Source: CAYMNU01 sp964391885
GTDB lineage: Archaea > Altiarchaeota > Altiarchaeia > JAFGQM01
DNA: 39,677 nucleotides
Reading direction: 5' to 3'
NCBI GenBank assembly: GCA_964391885.1
Contig: CAYMNU010000006.1
Coordinates: 1-39,677, forward strand
Position 1 is the first letter of the stretch; each line of letters opens with the position of its first letter. Under the pieces are notes generated by a model that was not told the DNA's origin, did no database searches, and was given only the letters and a program-made list of their open reading frames with translations. Of this stretch, positions 22,344 to 31,200 are shown piece after piece. A program made the translations under genes and the position numbers.

Positions 22344-23444
22344 TTAGCTCATAGGATTGCCGCAGTTTGGGCAGAACTTGTTCCCAGTTGGAACGTCACC
22401 TTGGCATTTCGCGCATTTCACGTTTGCAGCCACAGCCATGGCTTGCTGCTGGACGAAGGGCGTCCCGCATTCAGCGCAGAACTTGGTGTTGATGTCATTC
22501 ATCGCACCGCACTTTGAGCACTGCTTCTTTGGTGCCGGCGCAGCCTGATTCTGCATATTGGTTTGGGCCATGTTCTGTGCAGACATCATCCCCATGCCGA
22601 CACCCATGCCCATCCCTGCTCCCATTCCGGCCATGGCAGCTCCGCTTCCGTCGCCGCCCTTGGCCATGCCTTCCGCAGCACCCCCCATCATCTTACCCTG
22701 CTGCATGGTCATATAAGCCTGGCGCATGCCAGGGTCATTGAGCCCTAAAGCGCCCATGCTGGACCTCTGATCTACCGCCTTCTGTACCTCTTCGGGCAGG
22801 TTGAGGTTGAGGTTACCTAAGCGGGTTATCTCGACACCATAAGGTTTTAGGTCATCCTTGACCTTTGAAAGTACCATGGTGCTTATCTCATCAAGCTGTG
22901 ATGGGAAATCCACGACTGTAAGGCCTTTGTTTTTTAGCTCGCCCAATAGGTCGTTGAGGCCCCTGACAAGCTGGCCCTTTATCCATTCGACAACCTTGTC
23001 AGCGCTTGCCGCATGGAGCGTGCCGACGAACTTGGTAATAAACACCTGCGGATCGATCACTTGGAAGGCGAATGTGCCGAATGCGCGTATGCGAACAAGG
23101 CCGAAATCCGGATCCTTGAAAACCATGGGCTCGGCAGTGCCAAACTTCTGGTCGGTGAACTCCTTCATCCAAATGTAATATACTTCTCCGACGAACTTCT
23201 TGCCAGTTGCCGCCTCAAACAAGCCGCCCAGCCATGGCAGGTTGCCAGAGCTCAGCATATGGCTGCCCTCCTCGAGGATGCCATATACCTTGCCGTCTCT
23301 GAGGAAGACTGCGCGCTCATCTGCATTAACAACTATATTGTCGCTCGAAACTATATTCTTTGGCAGCCTCCATAAGATGGTGTTCGCAGCCTTGACCTCT
23401 TTAGGCCATTGGTGTGTGGCAGCCCCCGGATTTAAAAAGCCCAT
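22344..23444 (-). CDS. SPFH-domain protein with double zinc ribbon (YdjI-like)
   Basis: This 366-aa soluble SPFH protein is of the type called YdjI in Bacillus, where it belongs to an envelope-stress cluster. The SPFH part (about 30-230) shows VVNADERAVFLRDGKVYG, GEVYYIWMKEFTDQKFG and VDFPSQLDEISTMVL. A Gly/Met-rich linker (MGAGMGMGVGMGMM) leads to two zinc ribbons at the C-terminus: Cys309/312/323/326 and Cys344/347/358/361. No membrane helix is present, so it probably binds membranes peripherally. It is the last gene of a three-gene minus-strand operon, with an AGGTGA ribosome-binding site just before its ATG. Assignment is firm; the stress role is from relatives. Confidence 0.93.
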   Translation of the reverse strand: MGFLNPGAATHQWPKEVKAANTILWRLPKNIVSSDNIVVNADERAVFLRDGKVYGILEEGSHMLSSGNLPWLGGLFEAATGKKFVGEVYYIWMKEFTDQKFGTAEPMVFKDPDFGLVRIRAFGTFAFQVIDPQVFITKFVGTLHAASADKVVEWIKGQLVRGLNDLLGELKNKGLTVVDFPSQLDEISTMVLSKVKDDLKPYGVEITRLGNLNLNLPEEVQKAVDQRSSMGALGLNDPGMRQAYMTMQQGKMMGGAAEGMAKGGDGSGAAMAGMGAGMGMGVGMGMMSAQNMAQTNMQNQAAPAPKKQCSKCGAMNDINTKFCAECGTPFVQQQAMAVAANVKCAKCQGDVPTGNKFCPNCGNPMS

Positions 23445-23465
23445 TTTTGTTTCACCTGTTTAGTT

Positions 23466-23990
23466 TTACACTGAGATTCCCAGCATCACATTCTTCCTTT
23501 CGTCTAAAAGCTTGTTGAAGTCCTTCACCAGCAGGACCGTGTTTGTCATCTCGGCCCTGTCTGATTCCTCAACCATGACTGAGTTCTTAGCCTTTGCAAC
23601 ACTCGCCTCTATTTGAGGTAGTTTGATGAATAGGCTATTGTCATAGTCATAAAGGCGGTTAAGGGCATCCTCCTTGACCTTCACAGCATCGAAAAGGCCG
23701 GCATATCCGGCTTCGGCATGTGCCACCTTTTCTATTGAAAAGTCCAGGTTGTCTATTGCAGACTGCACTTTGCCCACATTCGCCAGATCGGCCTGTTCAG
23801 TCAGCAAGTCCCTGATCCCCTCGAGCGAGGCTCTAATCGCCCTGAGCTTGTCAGCAAGGAAGCCCCGCAGGATGCGGTCTGACTCCCTAATCTGCTCTTT
23901 CTCCTTGTAGCCCTTGAACCCAGGTATTTTCTTTTGTATGGACTCGAAGACATTCGACTCTCCGCCAACTCTTGTTCGTATATCCTCCAT
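23466..23990 (-). CDS. Helical coiled-coil protein of the SPFH operon
   Basis: The 174-aa protein is nearly all helix with no membrane segment. It begins with a conserved-looking block KKIPGFKGYKEKEQIRESD and continues through long charged heptad-like stretches (LRAIRASLEGIRDLLTEQ, NLDFSIEKVAHAEAGYAG). I recall proteins with this PGFKGYxEKE start beside SPFH/zinc-ribbon genes in bacteria, but I cannot name the family with certainty. It might play the part of the PspA-like filament protein in related clusters; this is inference. It lies between the zinc-ribbon gene (4 nt upstream) and the SPFH gene (21 nt downstream). A GAGGT ribosome-binding site precedes its ATG. Confidence 0.88.
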   Translation of the reverse strand: MEDIRTRVGGESNVFESIQKKIPGFKGYKEKEQIRESDRILRGFLADKLRAIRASLEGIRDLLTEQADLANVGKVQSAIDNLDFSIEKVAHAEAGYAGLFDAVKVKEDALNRLYDYDNSLFIKLPQIEASVAKAKNSVMVEESDRAEMTNTVLLVKDFNKLLDERKNVMLGISV

Positions 23991-23994
23991 CGTC

Positions 23995-24846
23995 TTACCT
24001 CTTTATTGCATATGCAGGTCGCTGGCCCTTTATGACCTTGCCTGCCGAGCCATCCACAAGTATATAATATGACTTGTCATCCAGGTTGTATTTCACGAAC
24101 CATATGGCAGCATGCATAAGCTCCCCATCCTGCGTCTTGGTCTTGCTGTCTAGTGAGCTCAGGGTGTCCAGCTGCTTCTGCGCCTCCTTTTCCTGGAAGC
24201 AGCAGACGCTGCCACGGGCCTTGTCCTTGGCTTCGTCTTCGGTCACATCGCCGTTGAGGATTTCGCCCTCGTTATTGAGCTTGCCGGGATCGAAGAGCTG
24301 CTTCTCGGAAACCGAGAATTGATAATTGTCGACAACATAGTCCTCGAGCCCCCTTATAGATATGACTGGCCAGTCATAGTTCTTATCGATACAGCGTTGC
24401 ACTCTGCGCGGGCCCCTGCTGTATTTGGCATTTATTCCCGCGTTTAGGAGGCCACCCATTATGCCGCCCATATTGCCTTGTTTGGCTTCGCCTGCAGCGT
24501 TCCTAATACCGGTGATACCGCTACCTGCAGTACCACTAAAGTCAGTCCTGCAGCGGATGGGGATTATCCAATAAGGCACATACTGAAGCTTCAGGTCTAC
24601 TATCGTCGAATTCTTGGCAACGCCGGATCTCAGCAAGCCTTCGTCCATCCATTTCTGGGCGATCTCGGATGCCTTGTCGGCAGTTATCTTGTTCACCATC
24701 ATGGTATGCTTCTGCACCTCTTTCCAGTCTCCGCCGGAACCCACGCTTATAGCGCTTCCACAGTACTGGCAGGTTATCACCGATGTGCCAAATGGTATGC
24801 TCAGGGGAGCACCGCACTTTGTGCACGACATAGACTCGTTGGCCAT
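23995..24846 (-). CDS. Zinc-ribbon protein of the SPFH operon
   Basis: The 283-aa product starts with a zinc ribbon: Cys8/Cys11 in SCTKCGAPL and Cys26/Cys29 in VITCQYCGSAI. A helical segment and a large mixed domain follow (YVPYWIIPIRCRTDFSG, RGLEDYVVDNYQFSVSEKQ, MHAAIWFVKYNLDDKSYYI-like pattern). The domain resembles that of zinc-ribbon proteins found with SPFH and Spo0M genes. No membrane helix is clear. It is the first gene of the minus-strand operon that ends with the SPFH protein and is divergent from the Spo0M-like gene. The exact function is unknown. Its ribbon is of the type that binds protein or nucleic acid. Confidence 0.88.
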   Translation of the reverse strand: MANESMSCTKCGAPLSIPFGTSVITCQYCGSAISVGSGGDWKEVQKHTMMVNKITADKASEIAQKWMDEGLLRSGVAKNSTIVDLKLQYVPYWIIPIRCRTDFSGTAGSGITGIRNAAGEAKQGNMGGIMGGLLNAGINAKYSRGPRRVQRCIDKNYDWPVISIRGLEDYVVDNYQFSVSEKQLFDPGKLNNEGEILNGDVTEDEAKDKARGSVCCFQEKEAQKQLDTLSSLDSKTKTQDGELMHAAIWFVKYNLDDKSYYILVDGSAGKVIKGQRPAYAIKR

Positions 24847-24882
24847 TTTAACGGGTTAAGATTTTTGATAATTATGGTTTTA

Positions 24883-24918
24883 GGGTTTAAAAACGCGTAA
24901 TAGGAATTTTTAAATAAG
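24883..24918. promoter_or_regulatory. Back-to-back promoters of the SPFH and Spo0M units
   Basis: On the minus strand CGTTTTTAAACCC (24895-24883) could drive the zinc-ribbon operon. On the plus strand ATTTTTAAATAAG (24906-24918) could drive the Spo0M-like gene, about 32 nt before its ATG. The two TATA-like elements are only about 20 bp apart, so one factor bound here could control both units. Confidence 0.42.
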
Positions 24919-24942
24919 TGAACATTAATATCAAGAATCAAA

Positions 24943-25629
24943 ATGTTCAACGACATAATAGCCAATGTGGCGGCAGGCGCTATAAGCGGTAAGATGACAC
25001 AGGGGATGGGAGCAGTCCAGATCTCTTTTGACAAACCCAAATATGCACCTGGGGAAACCGTTAGCGCAAAAGCGCGCTTCATGCTAGACAAGCCTAAGAA
25101 GGCCTCGGGATTCCAGGTTACGGTCACAGGAAGCCAGGAAAGGGAGAAATACTCGAACGATAAGCTTAAAGACAAGAAGTCTGAAAAAATCCTCTCCTCA
25201 TCGTTCTACGCCCGAAACGAGCAGATACCGTCCCCGGAGGACAAAAAAGGCTTTGTGGAACTTCCCGCAGGAAATCATGAGTTGGTTTTTCAGTTCCAGC
25301 TCCCAATCGCTCAGCAGCCGCCTGCACCAGAAGAGAAAAAAGGGATGTTCGGCAAAAGCATCGAGAAATGGGTTTACCGCAGCCCCACTTTCACAATAAG
25401 CGGCATTCTACTCTCAATGGGCATGTCCACTATACAAGGCGAAGCCAAATTGCTCGTGGACTGGCCATACTGCGAGGTCAAAGCCCAGGAATGGGATTCC
25501 GAGTCCAGTACACGAGGAGACGGTTGGGATCAAGACAAAGCGGCAGACGAAGGGGGTTGGGACCAAGATACCTCGTCTCAGGAGGGGGGAACTCCTGCTA
25601 AGGAAGACCCAGCAGGAGGTTGGGACTAA
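24943..25629 (+). CDS. Spo0M/arrestin-like protein with GWDQD tail
   Basis: This 228-aa protein resembles Spo0M (sporulation-control), a bacterial and archaeal family with the double beta-sandwich arrestin fold. Visible blocks are VQISFDKPKYAPGETVSAK, GFQVTVTGSQEREKYS and LPAGNHELVFQFQLP. The late strand block is ISGILLSMGMSTIQGEAK. A disordered acidic tail follows with a repeated motif: GDGWDQD, EGGWDQD and a terminal AGGWD. Spo0M-type proteins are linked to envelope stress and membrane-shape control in bacteria. Here the gene is divergent from the zinc-ribbon/helical/SPFH operon, so all four likely work together. The tail repeats may be docking motifs; that is a guess. Confidence 0.9.
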   Translation: MFNDIIANVAAGAISGKMTQGMGAVQISFDKPKYAPGETVSAKARFMLDKPKKASGFQVTVTGSQEREKYSNDKLKDKKSEKILSSSFYARNEQIPSPEDKKGFVELPAGNHELVFQFQLPIAQQPPAPEEKKGMFGKSIEKWVYRSPTFTISGILLSMGMSTIQGEAKLLVDWPYCEVKAQEWDSESSTRGDGWDQDKAADEGGWDQDTSSQEGGTPAKEDPAGGWD

Positions 25630-25681
25630 TATCGAAGGCATCGCAGATACAAGGTGCTTTGAGAGTAAATAATCTTAGTTT

Positions 25682-25692
25682 GCTTTTTAAGC
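25682..25692 (+). promoter_or_regulatory. Probable TATA box for the pilin-like gene
   Basis: GCTTTTTAAGC is centred 25 nt before the ATG at 25712, so transcription would start at the start codon. The same 11-base element occurs before the gene at 8332. Confidence 0.5.
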
Positions 25693-25711
25693 ATCCTCCA
25701 GTTTTCTTAAC

Positions 25712-26164
25712 ATGAACAGAAGGCTAATGCAAAACCGAAAGGGCCAGTCGGCAGCAGAGTACATGAGCACCTACGGATGGGCTATTTTGGTGATTTCCAT
25801 CATAGGGGTGGTCATATGGCAGCTTGGACTCTTTGACATGGGCAGCAAGCTGACCCCGACATACTCAGGCTTCAGCGTTTTGGTGCCGAGGGAGTGGGTG
25901 ATGAAGGACATGGGCAGCAGCTGTGTGTTCACTGTACTAATGGCTAACAGGGCGGGTGAGAGCCTAAGCGCCATAAGCCTTGAGGGGAATGCGTGTACGC
26001 CGCCGAATATCACGCAGGGGGCGACATCAGTCTGCCAGAGGACAATCCAGTCATGCGCCGCCGCAGGGGGCGCTTACGAGCTAGACGCCGTGATAACATA
26101 CCAAAGGGCTTCCGACGGACAGGCATTCCAGAGCGCAGGAACCTTCTGGGGGAATGTGGAGTGA
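25712..26164 (+). CDS. Type IV pilin-like protein with class III signal peptide
   Basis: The 150-aa product has a short basic start (MNRRLMQNRKG), then the class III signal QSAAEYMSTYGWAILVISI. Prepilin peptidase would cut between Gly11 and Gln12, with the glutamate at +5, leaving the hydrophobic helix to build a filament core. The rest is an exterior beta-type domain with cysteines (SSCVFTVLMANRAG, NACTPPNITQGATSVCQ, QSCAAAGGAYE) that may form disulfides. Such proteins make archaeal pili or pilus-like adhesins. No pilus assembly genes are in the window, so the machinery must be elsewhere. A TATA element 25 nt upstream fixes the start. Confidence 0.92.
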   Translation: MNRRLMQNRKGQSAAEYMSTYGWAILVISIIGVVIWQLGLFDMGSKLTPTYSGFSVLVPREWVMKDMGSSCVFTVLMANRAGESLSAISLEGNACTPPNITQGATSVCQRTIQSCAAAGGAYELDAVITYQRASDGQAFQSAGTFWGNVE

Positions 26165-26173
26165 GTTTTAAAG
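26165..26173 (+). promoter_or_regulatory. Probable TATA box for purA
   Basis: GTTTTAAAG is centred 28 nt before the purA ATG at 26197. It begins directly after the pilin-like gene's stop, so purA probably has its own, leaderless transcript. Confidence 0.45.
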
Positions 26174-26196
26174 TCAGATTATTAAATTAAGTTAAA

Positions 26197-27453
26197 ATGA
26201 CAGTCATTGCAGTAGTGGGGGGACAATGGGGAGATGAGGGAAAAGGAAAAATAGTCGACTTTTTGGCTGAAAAGGCGGACGTCGTCGCCAGGGCCACGGG
26301 AGGCAACAACGCAGGGCATACTGTCGTCGTGGGCGACAAGGTTTTCAAATTCCATATATTGCCCTCAGGGACTATACATCCGGGCAAGCTGAGCGTATGC
26401 GGCAACGGGATGGTCATTTACCCGCCCCAGATAGTCAAAGAGTTGGAAGGGCTCGAAGGGGACGGGTTCAAGATTAGTAAGGAGCAGCTCTTAATCAGTT
26501 CGGCCGCGCATGTCATCACCGAGGAACAAGTCGAACTGGATAAAAAAACCGGAAAAAAAGTTGGTACTACTGGAAGGGGGATTGGCCCCTGCTACATGGC
26601 CAAGATTGAGAGGACGGGCATGAGAATGGGCGACTTTGTTAAAGGTGATTCCCCAGAGGCCGAAAAGCTGCGGCCCTTGGTAGCGGACACATATATTGCC
26701 CTAAACAAGGCAATTGAGAGTGGCAAAAACATGCTTATAGAGGGGGCTCAGGGCACGATGCTCGATATAGACCACGGCACTTACCCTTATGTCACGTCGT
26801 CCAACCCCACTGCAGGGGGCGCCTGCACCGGGCTGGGCATCGGGCCGACAAAGATTGACAAGGTCATCGGCATAATGAAGGCTTACACTACAAGAGTGGG
26901 AAGGGGACCCTTTGCGACAGAACTGGGCACCGATGAGCAGACAATGCATGAGTCCAAGGGCGAGAGGATCACAGAAGAGGAAATCAGGAAGGCCAATGGC
27001 GGCGATGAATACTATGCGGGCAAGGTCTTAAGGGTAAGCGGCGCCGAATACGGCACCACGACAGGGCGCGCAAGAAGGACGGGATGGTTCGACGGCGTCA
27101 TCGCGGATTACGCCCGCAGGATAAACGGTTTGACATCAATCGCACTTACAAAGCTGGACTGCTTTTCTGATTTAGAGAAAATCAAGGTGTGCACGGCTTA
27201 CGAAATAGAGGGTGAAGAAACAAAGGACTATCCCGTGAGCCTGGAGAGGCTTGAGAGGGCGAAGCCTGTTTATGAGGAGATGGGAGGCTGGAACTGCGAC
27301 ATATCAGGCATAACAAGGTTTGATGAGCTCCCGAAAGAGGCTGTGGATTATGTCAATAGGGTGGAGGAGCTGTGTGGAGTGCCCATATCCATATTGTCGA
27401 CAGGACCTGAGAGGAGCAAGACTATGGTTCTAAAACCTGATGAGCTGTTCTGA
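26197..27453 (+). CDS. purA: Adenylosuccinate synthetase
   Basis: PurA joins IMP and aspartate using GTP to form adenylosuccinate, the first step from IMP to AMP. The 418-aa sequence has the nucleotide loop GGQWGDEGKGK, the catalytic block GGNNAGHTVVV with the conserved histidine, and HILPSGTIHPG. It also has GRGIGPCYMAKIERTGMR and the aspartate-binding block AEYGTTTGRARRTGW. Length is that of the common bacterial-type enzyme rather than the shorter form of some archaea. It is a single gene, convergent with an unknown gene 9 nt away. With purP at 10994 it is the second purine gene here. Confidence 0.97.
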   Translation: MTVIAVVGGQWGDEGKGKIVDFLAEKADVVARATGGNNAGHTVVVGDKVFKFHILPSGTIHPGKLSVCGNGMVIYPPQIVKELEGLEGDGFKISKEQLLISSAAHVITEEQVELDKKTGKKVGTTGRGIGPCYMAKIERTGMRMGDFVKGDSPEAEKLRPLVADTYIALNKAIESGKNMLIEGAQGTMLDIDHGTYPYVTSSNPTAGGACTGLGIGPTKIDKVIGIMKAYTTRVGRGPFATELGTDEQTMHESKGERITEEEIRKANGGDEYYAGKVLRVSGAEYGTTTGRARRTGWFDGVIADYARRINGLTSIALTKLDCFSDLEKIKVCTAYEIEGEETKDYPVSLERLERAKPVYEEMGGWNCDISGITRFDELPKEAVDYVNRVEELCGVPISILSTGPERSKTMVLKPDELF

Positions 27454-27462
27454 AAGGAGAGC

Positions 27463-27948
27463 TTATTCTAAGCCGAGCCCTTCCTTAAGGACTCTGGACC
27501 TTTCTTCGGGGATCATGCTCTCCATGAGCTTGCCTATTATAACCTGCATCGAGGCGCTGGCATCCGCGACCATGTTCTGCAGCTCTGATTTTGTTATGGT
27601 TATTGAATCAGGGGTGAGTATCTCGACAGCCGAAGGCCCGTATCTCAATGCCATGTACACAAGCACGTGCGGGTCCCTTGCCACGAAGGTGGCTTCGACG
27701 AAACCTGAATAAAGCTTCTCTTTTTCTATGACAGGGTGGAATTTAACTATCCTCAGTGTGACACCCTCTTCCTTTTTCATATCTTTGAGGAGAGTGTTCT
27801 TCAATGCTTCGGCCACGGCTTCCTGGTCATTGCCATGGGATTCTATAAAGAATGTGGCTTCTATGCCACCTTCCCGTAGCGAGCGGTCTGCTGCGTCCTC
27901 GTTGCCCTTTACGACAAGGATGCCCTCGGGGCGTTTCTTTTCAGCCAT
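27463..27948 (-). CDS. Hypothetical 161-aa soluble protein
   Basis: I do not recognise the family. The sequence looks like a two-part alpha/beta fold. The N-terminal half starts at GILVVKGNEDAADRS and has AVAEALKNTLLKDMKKEEG and then VTLRIVKFHPV. The second half has FVEATFVARDPHVLVYMALR and YGPSAVEILTPDSITITKS, with a helical end. The repeated pattern of strand, acidic turn and helix suggests an internal duplication. There is no signal peptide or membrane segment. It has a TATA element (CCTTTTATATC, 27986-27976) about 32 nt before its ATG and stands alone, divergent from rpl40e. Codon use is normal for the window. Confidence 0.85.
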   Translation of the reverse strand: MAEKKRPEGILVVKGNEDAADRSLREGGIEATFFIESHGNDQEAVAEALKNTLLKDMKKEEGVTLRIVKFHPVIEKEKLYSGFVEATFVARDPHVLVYMALRYGPSAVEILTPDSITITKSELQNMVADASASMQVIIGKLMESMIPEERSRVLKEGLGLE

Positions 27949-27975
27949 CTTTTTGACAGGGCTATTGATGTTAGA

Positions 27976-27986
27976 GATATAAAAGG
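27976..27986 (-). promoter_or_regulatory. Probable TATA box for the 161-aa gene
   Basis: The minus strand reads CCTTTTATATC, centred about 32 nt upstream of the ATG at 27948. Confidence 0.45.
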
Positions 27987-28059
27987 CTTATTCATTGTAA
28001 GAAAAGGATTAGAAAAAATTAACGAAAAAGCCTGAGAATAATATGTCCCACACGTGTTT

Positions 28060-28078
28060 CTTTATATGTTTTTATACT
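28060..28078 (+). promoter_or_regulatory. Probable promoter of rpl40e
   Basis: Two T-rich TATA-like elements lie close together, CTTTATATG (28060-28068) and TTTTTATACT (28069-28078). The second would start transcription near 28100-28104, about 10 nt before the rpl40e ATG. No separate promoter is evident before the surface gene at 28293, so both may be transcribed from here. Confidence 0.5.
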
Positions 28079-28111
28079 CAATAATATAACATTACAGTTA
28101 AACAGACGCAA

Positions 28112-28261
28112 ATGGCACGATTCGACGAAGCGGAAAAAAGGAACCTGGATGTAAGGATATGCAGAAAATGCAATGCGAGGAATCCGAAAAAGGCGGAGCG
28201 CTGCAGGAAATGCGGCAGCACGCAGTTGAGGGCCAAGCACAAGGAGAAGAAAGGGAAGTAA
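28112..28261 (+). CDS. rpl40e: Large-subunit ribosomal protein eL40 (L40e)
   Basis: This 49-codon gene encodes the small zinc-binding ribosomal protein eL40, which in eukaryotes is made as a ubiquitin fusion but stands alone in archaea. It starts MARFDEAEKRNLDVRICRKC. It has the four zinc cysteines at 17, 20, 31 and 34 (CRKC and CRKC, 10 residues apart), the pattern NARNPKKAERCRKCGS and a basic end (LRAKHKEKKGK). Length matches archaeal eL40 (about 48-56). The 1420-aa surface gene starts 31 nt downstream on the same strand. Confidence 0.95.
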   Translation: MARFDEAEKRNLDVRICRKCNARNPKKAERCRKCGSTQLRAKHKEKKGK

Positions 28262-28292
28262 GCGCTGAGCCGCTGCAACCTATCAGGCTAAG

Positions 28293-31200
28293 ATGGCTAT
28301 AACCGATGCCTTATCAGACGCATGGCACGGGCTGGAGGACAAGGCCTGGTCCCTGTCGGATTTCCTTGAGGACAAGGGAATCCCCCTGTCCAGCTTCTGC
28401 CAGGACAAGAACATAAGCCCCATGTGGATATTTCTAGGCATAATAATAGCAATAATACTTATCCTGTCGCTGGCGAGCGGTGATGTAGCGAGCGGTGATG
28501 CCGTTCTCATCTTAAGGCTGAATGATGAAACGGGCAATCCTATCCAGGCGGACTTCGATCTCGTCCACACACAGAGCGACAGGTCTGTGGCAGGCGAAAG
28601 TGGGAGAGACGGCAGGGCGACGGTGCCTGAACTGGCACATGGCGATTACACGCTTACCATTGTTTCAACCCAATACTCCGGAAGCACGCCTATTAAGATA
28701 GATAAGGATGAGACTACAGTAACCTTCAAGGTCACGACAAAGAAGGGCACCCTCAGGGTTTCCGCAAACAACGAGGAGGGGGGTTATATAGCTACAGGGA
28801 GCATCGAGGTAAGGAAATTCCCAGGCAACGAGATAGTCGAGACCAAGCAGATAAGCGGCGCGTCCTCTTATGATTTTGAATTGCCTGTGGGCACATATAA
28901 GGTAATAATACGCTCGGTATCGGGCGGCGAGCTGGAGAGCCAGACGAAACAAGTAGATGCAAATCAGGTGGCAGAGGTTTCATTCAGCGTCAGTGAAGAG
29001 GCGGCAAGCTCTGCCGGCGTCAAGATTATAGTGAAGGATGAGAACGGCAACGCCCTGCCCGGCGCTTATGTAGTCCTTTACAACGCAAGGAACGACGCGG
29101 CTTTGGGGGCGCAGCAGCAAACAGACGCCTCCGGCCAGACTACATTCACAAACATACCGGTGGGGACATCCGTGTACCCAACGGCATTCATGCCCAGCAA
29201 CCGAAGGTACGGCCAGCTGGACGCGCTCTCGAGCAAGAACAAGAGGATAACGGTCAGGGACTCTCTTGAGACTATAGAAGTGGAACTTCCCCTCAATGGC
29301 AGGGTTGAGGTGACGGTCTGGGACAAGGAAAGTCGCATGTATATCAACGGGGCGGAAGTCGTTATAAAGAACAAGGCGGGTGATACCCTGAGCGAGCCCA
29401 AGGCATCCACAGGCGAGGGAAAGGCCGAATTCACAGGATTCGAGGAGAACGAGGAGGTCTATGCCTTTGTAAGGGCAGAGGGCTACCTTGACTACGGCAG
29501 CGCACAAGACGTAAGGCCTGTTAGCTACTCCAGCACGTTAAGGCTGACGGCATCTATGGAAAGGGACGGGTCAGTAATACAATCGATAATAACTATACTG
29601 CCTGTCGATGTGCATGGTGATGCTGTGGACGGGGTCACAGCCCTGCTGTCGAATATTGATAACGATTTTGTAGGTTCCAAGACAGGCAACATAAGCTTTG
29701 AGGTGGATTCACGAAGCCTCTACAATGCGGCGCTTCACAAGCCCGGCTTTTTGAGAGTGTTACTGGAGGGCATAAGCGCAGGTACCCACACTGCGGAGAT
29801 GCTTGTTTCAAACAGCGCAAATGCAGGAGACATAACAATCTGCCTGGATGCTGACATAAACGGCATGCTATCACCGGCGACGGGCACAGTCGAGCTCTTC
29901 TCGCAGCACGGCAGGCTGCTGGATAGGAAAGACAGCATAGGCGGCGACAACGACAGCTGCGTCACTTTCCATGACCTACCGCAGGGATGGCAAGTATATG
30001 CGCGCGCATCAAGCGACGGGCATGAGCCTGTTGAGAGCGAACTGCACACAATACTCGCAAGGCAGGACGGCGAGAACCTGATTGGGCTTACATTCGGTTC
30101 GCTCCCGCAGAACGCCGCTGCGGTAGGGGATATCAAAGTCTGTGTTGCAGACGAGACAGGCAGCGCTATCGGACTTGCGGAGGTCCTCCTTTATGATTAT
30201 GATTTAGAAGGGCCGGGGTGGGATGGAGATTTCAGGCTTGCCACCGCAAGCGACGGCTGCGCTATATTCAGGGACATACCCATTGAGAAGACAGACTACG
30301 AAGGCATCCTCAGCCCTGTGATGGTGTACGCTATTGTGTCGGCACAGAATTACGCGGCTTACAATGGGAAGGCAGAGGGCAATGTCGTCGAGGTTCAGGC
30401 AAACAGGATTACACCCCTCAATGTCAGGATGAGCCCGGGGCAGTCTATCTGCATAAGCGCCATGAGCGGAGGCACACCTTTAGCCGGCGCGGGCATATCC
30501 CTCTGCGCAAACGCGCTCTGCAACCAGATGCTGGAAACAAAGACAGCTGAAAGCGACGGGCATGTGCTCTTCAGCTCGAATGTCGCCTCGGTTACGGTCA
30601 AGGTGGTGCCGGGCAGAAGCGACATGGAGGATGAGAAAATCCAAAGCTTCCCACTCTCTGAAGTGACGCAAGGCCAGTGTGGCAGGGTTGATATAGAGTC
30701 TATAAGCCAATACACCTCAGTAAGCCTTGACGGATTGTGGGAAGGCCTTGTCGAAGTGGAGCCATACACATCCAATGAAATCGAGTTCGTGGTTCTGATA
30801 GACGGGGCGCCGATGACAGGCGGAGCTATGCCAACAGGAGGCGATAACAGGGTGCTTGCTGATGACGGCACTGAAGTGCTTCTGGAAGTAAGCGGTGACA
30901 TAGAAGGTGGAACAATTAGGACAGTGGATGCTACACTGGGCAGCTATGCCATGCCCTTCATTGCGCCGGGCGAAGCCGGCAGCTACCAGATGACCCTAAG
31001 TGCAAGCATAATGGGCTGCGACTCTTGCAGAGGCGACGAGAGAAGGATAAGCGTAAGGGTTATTGATTATGAGGATGATATAGAGGATGAGGATCCGGGA
31101 TATTATGAGCCGCCAAGCACTGAAGAAACGGCAGAGGATTACTACAGTGATACGACAACGAGCACTGAGGAAGTAATAAGCAACCTTGAGAGCAGCTACG

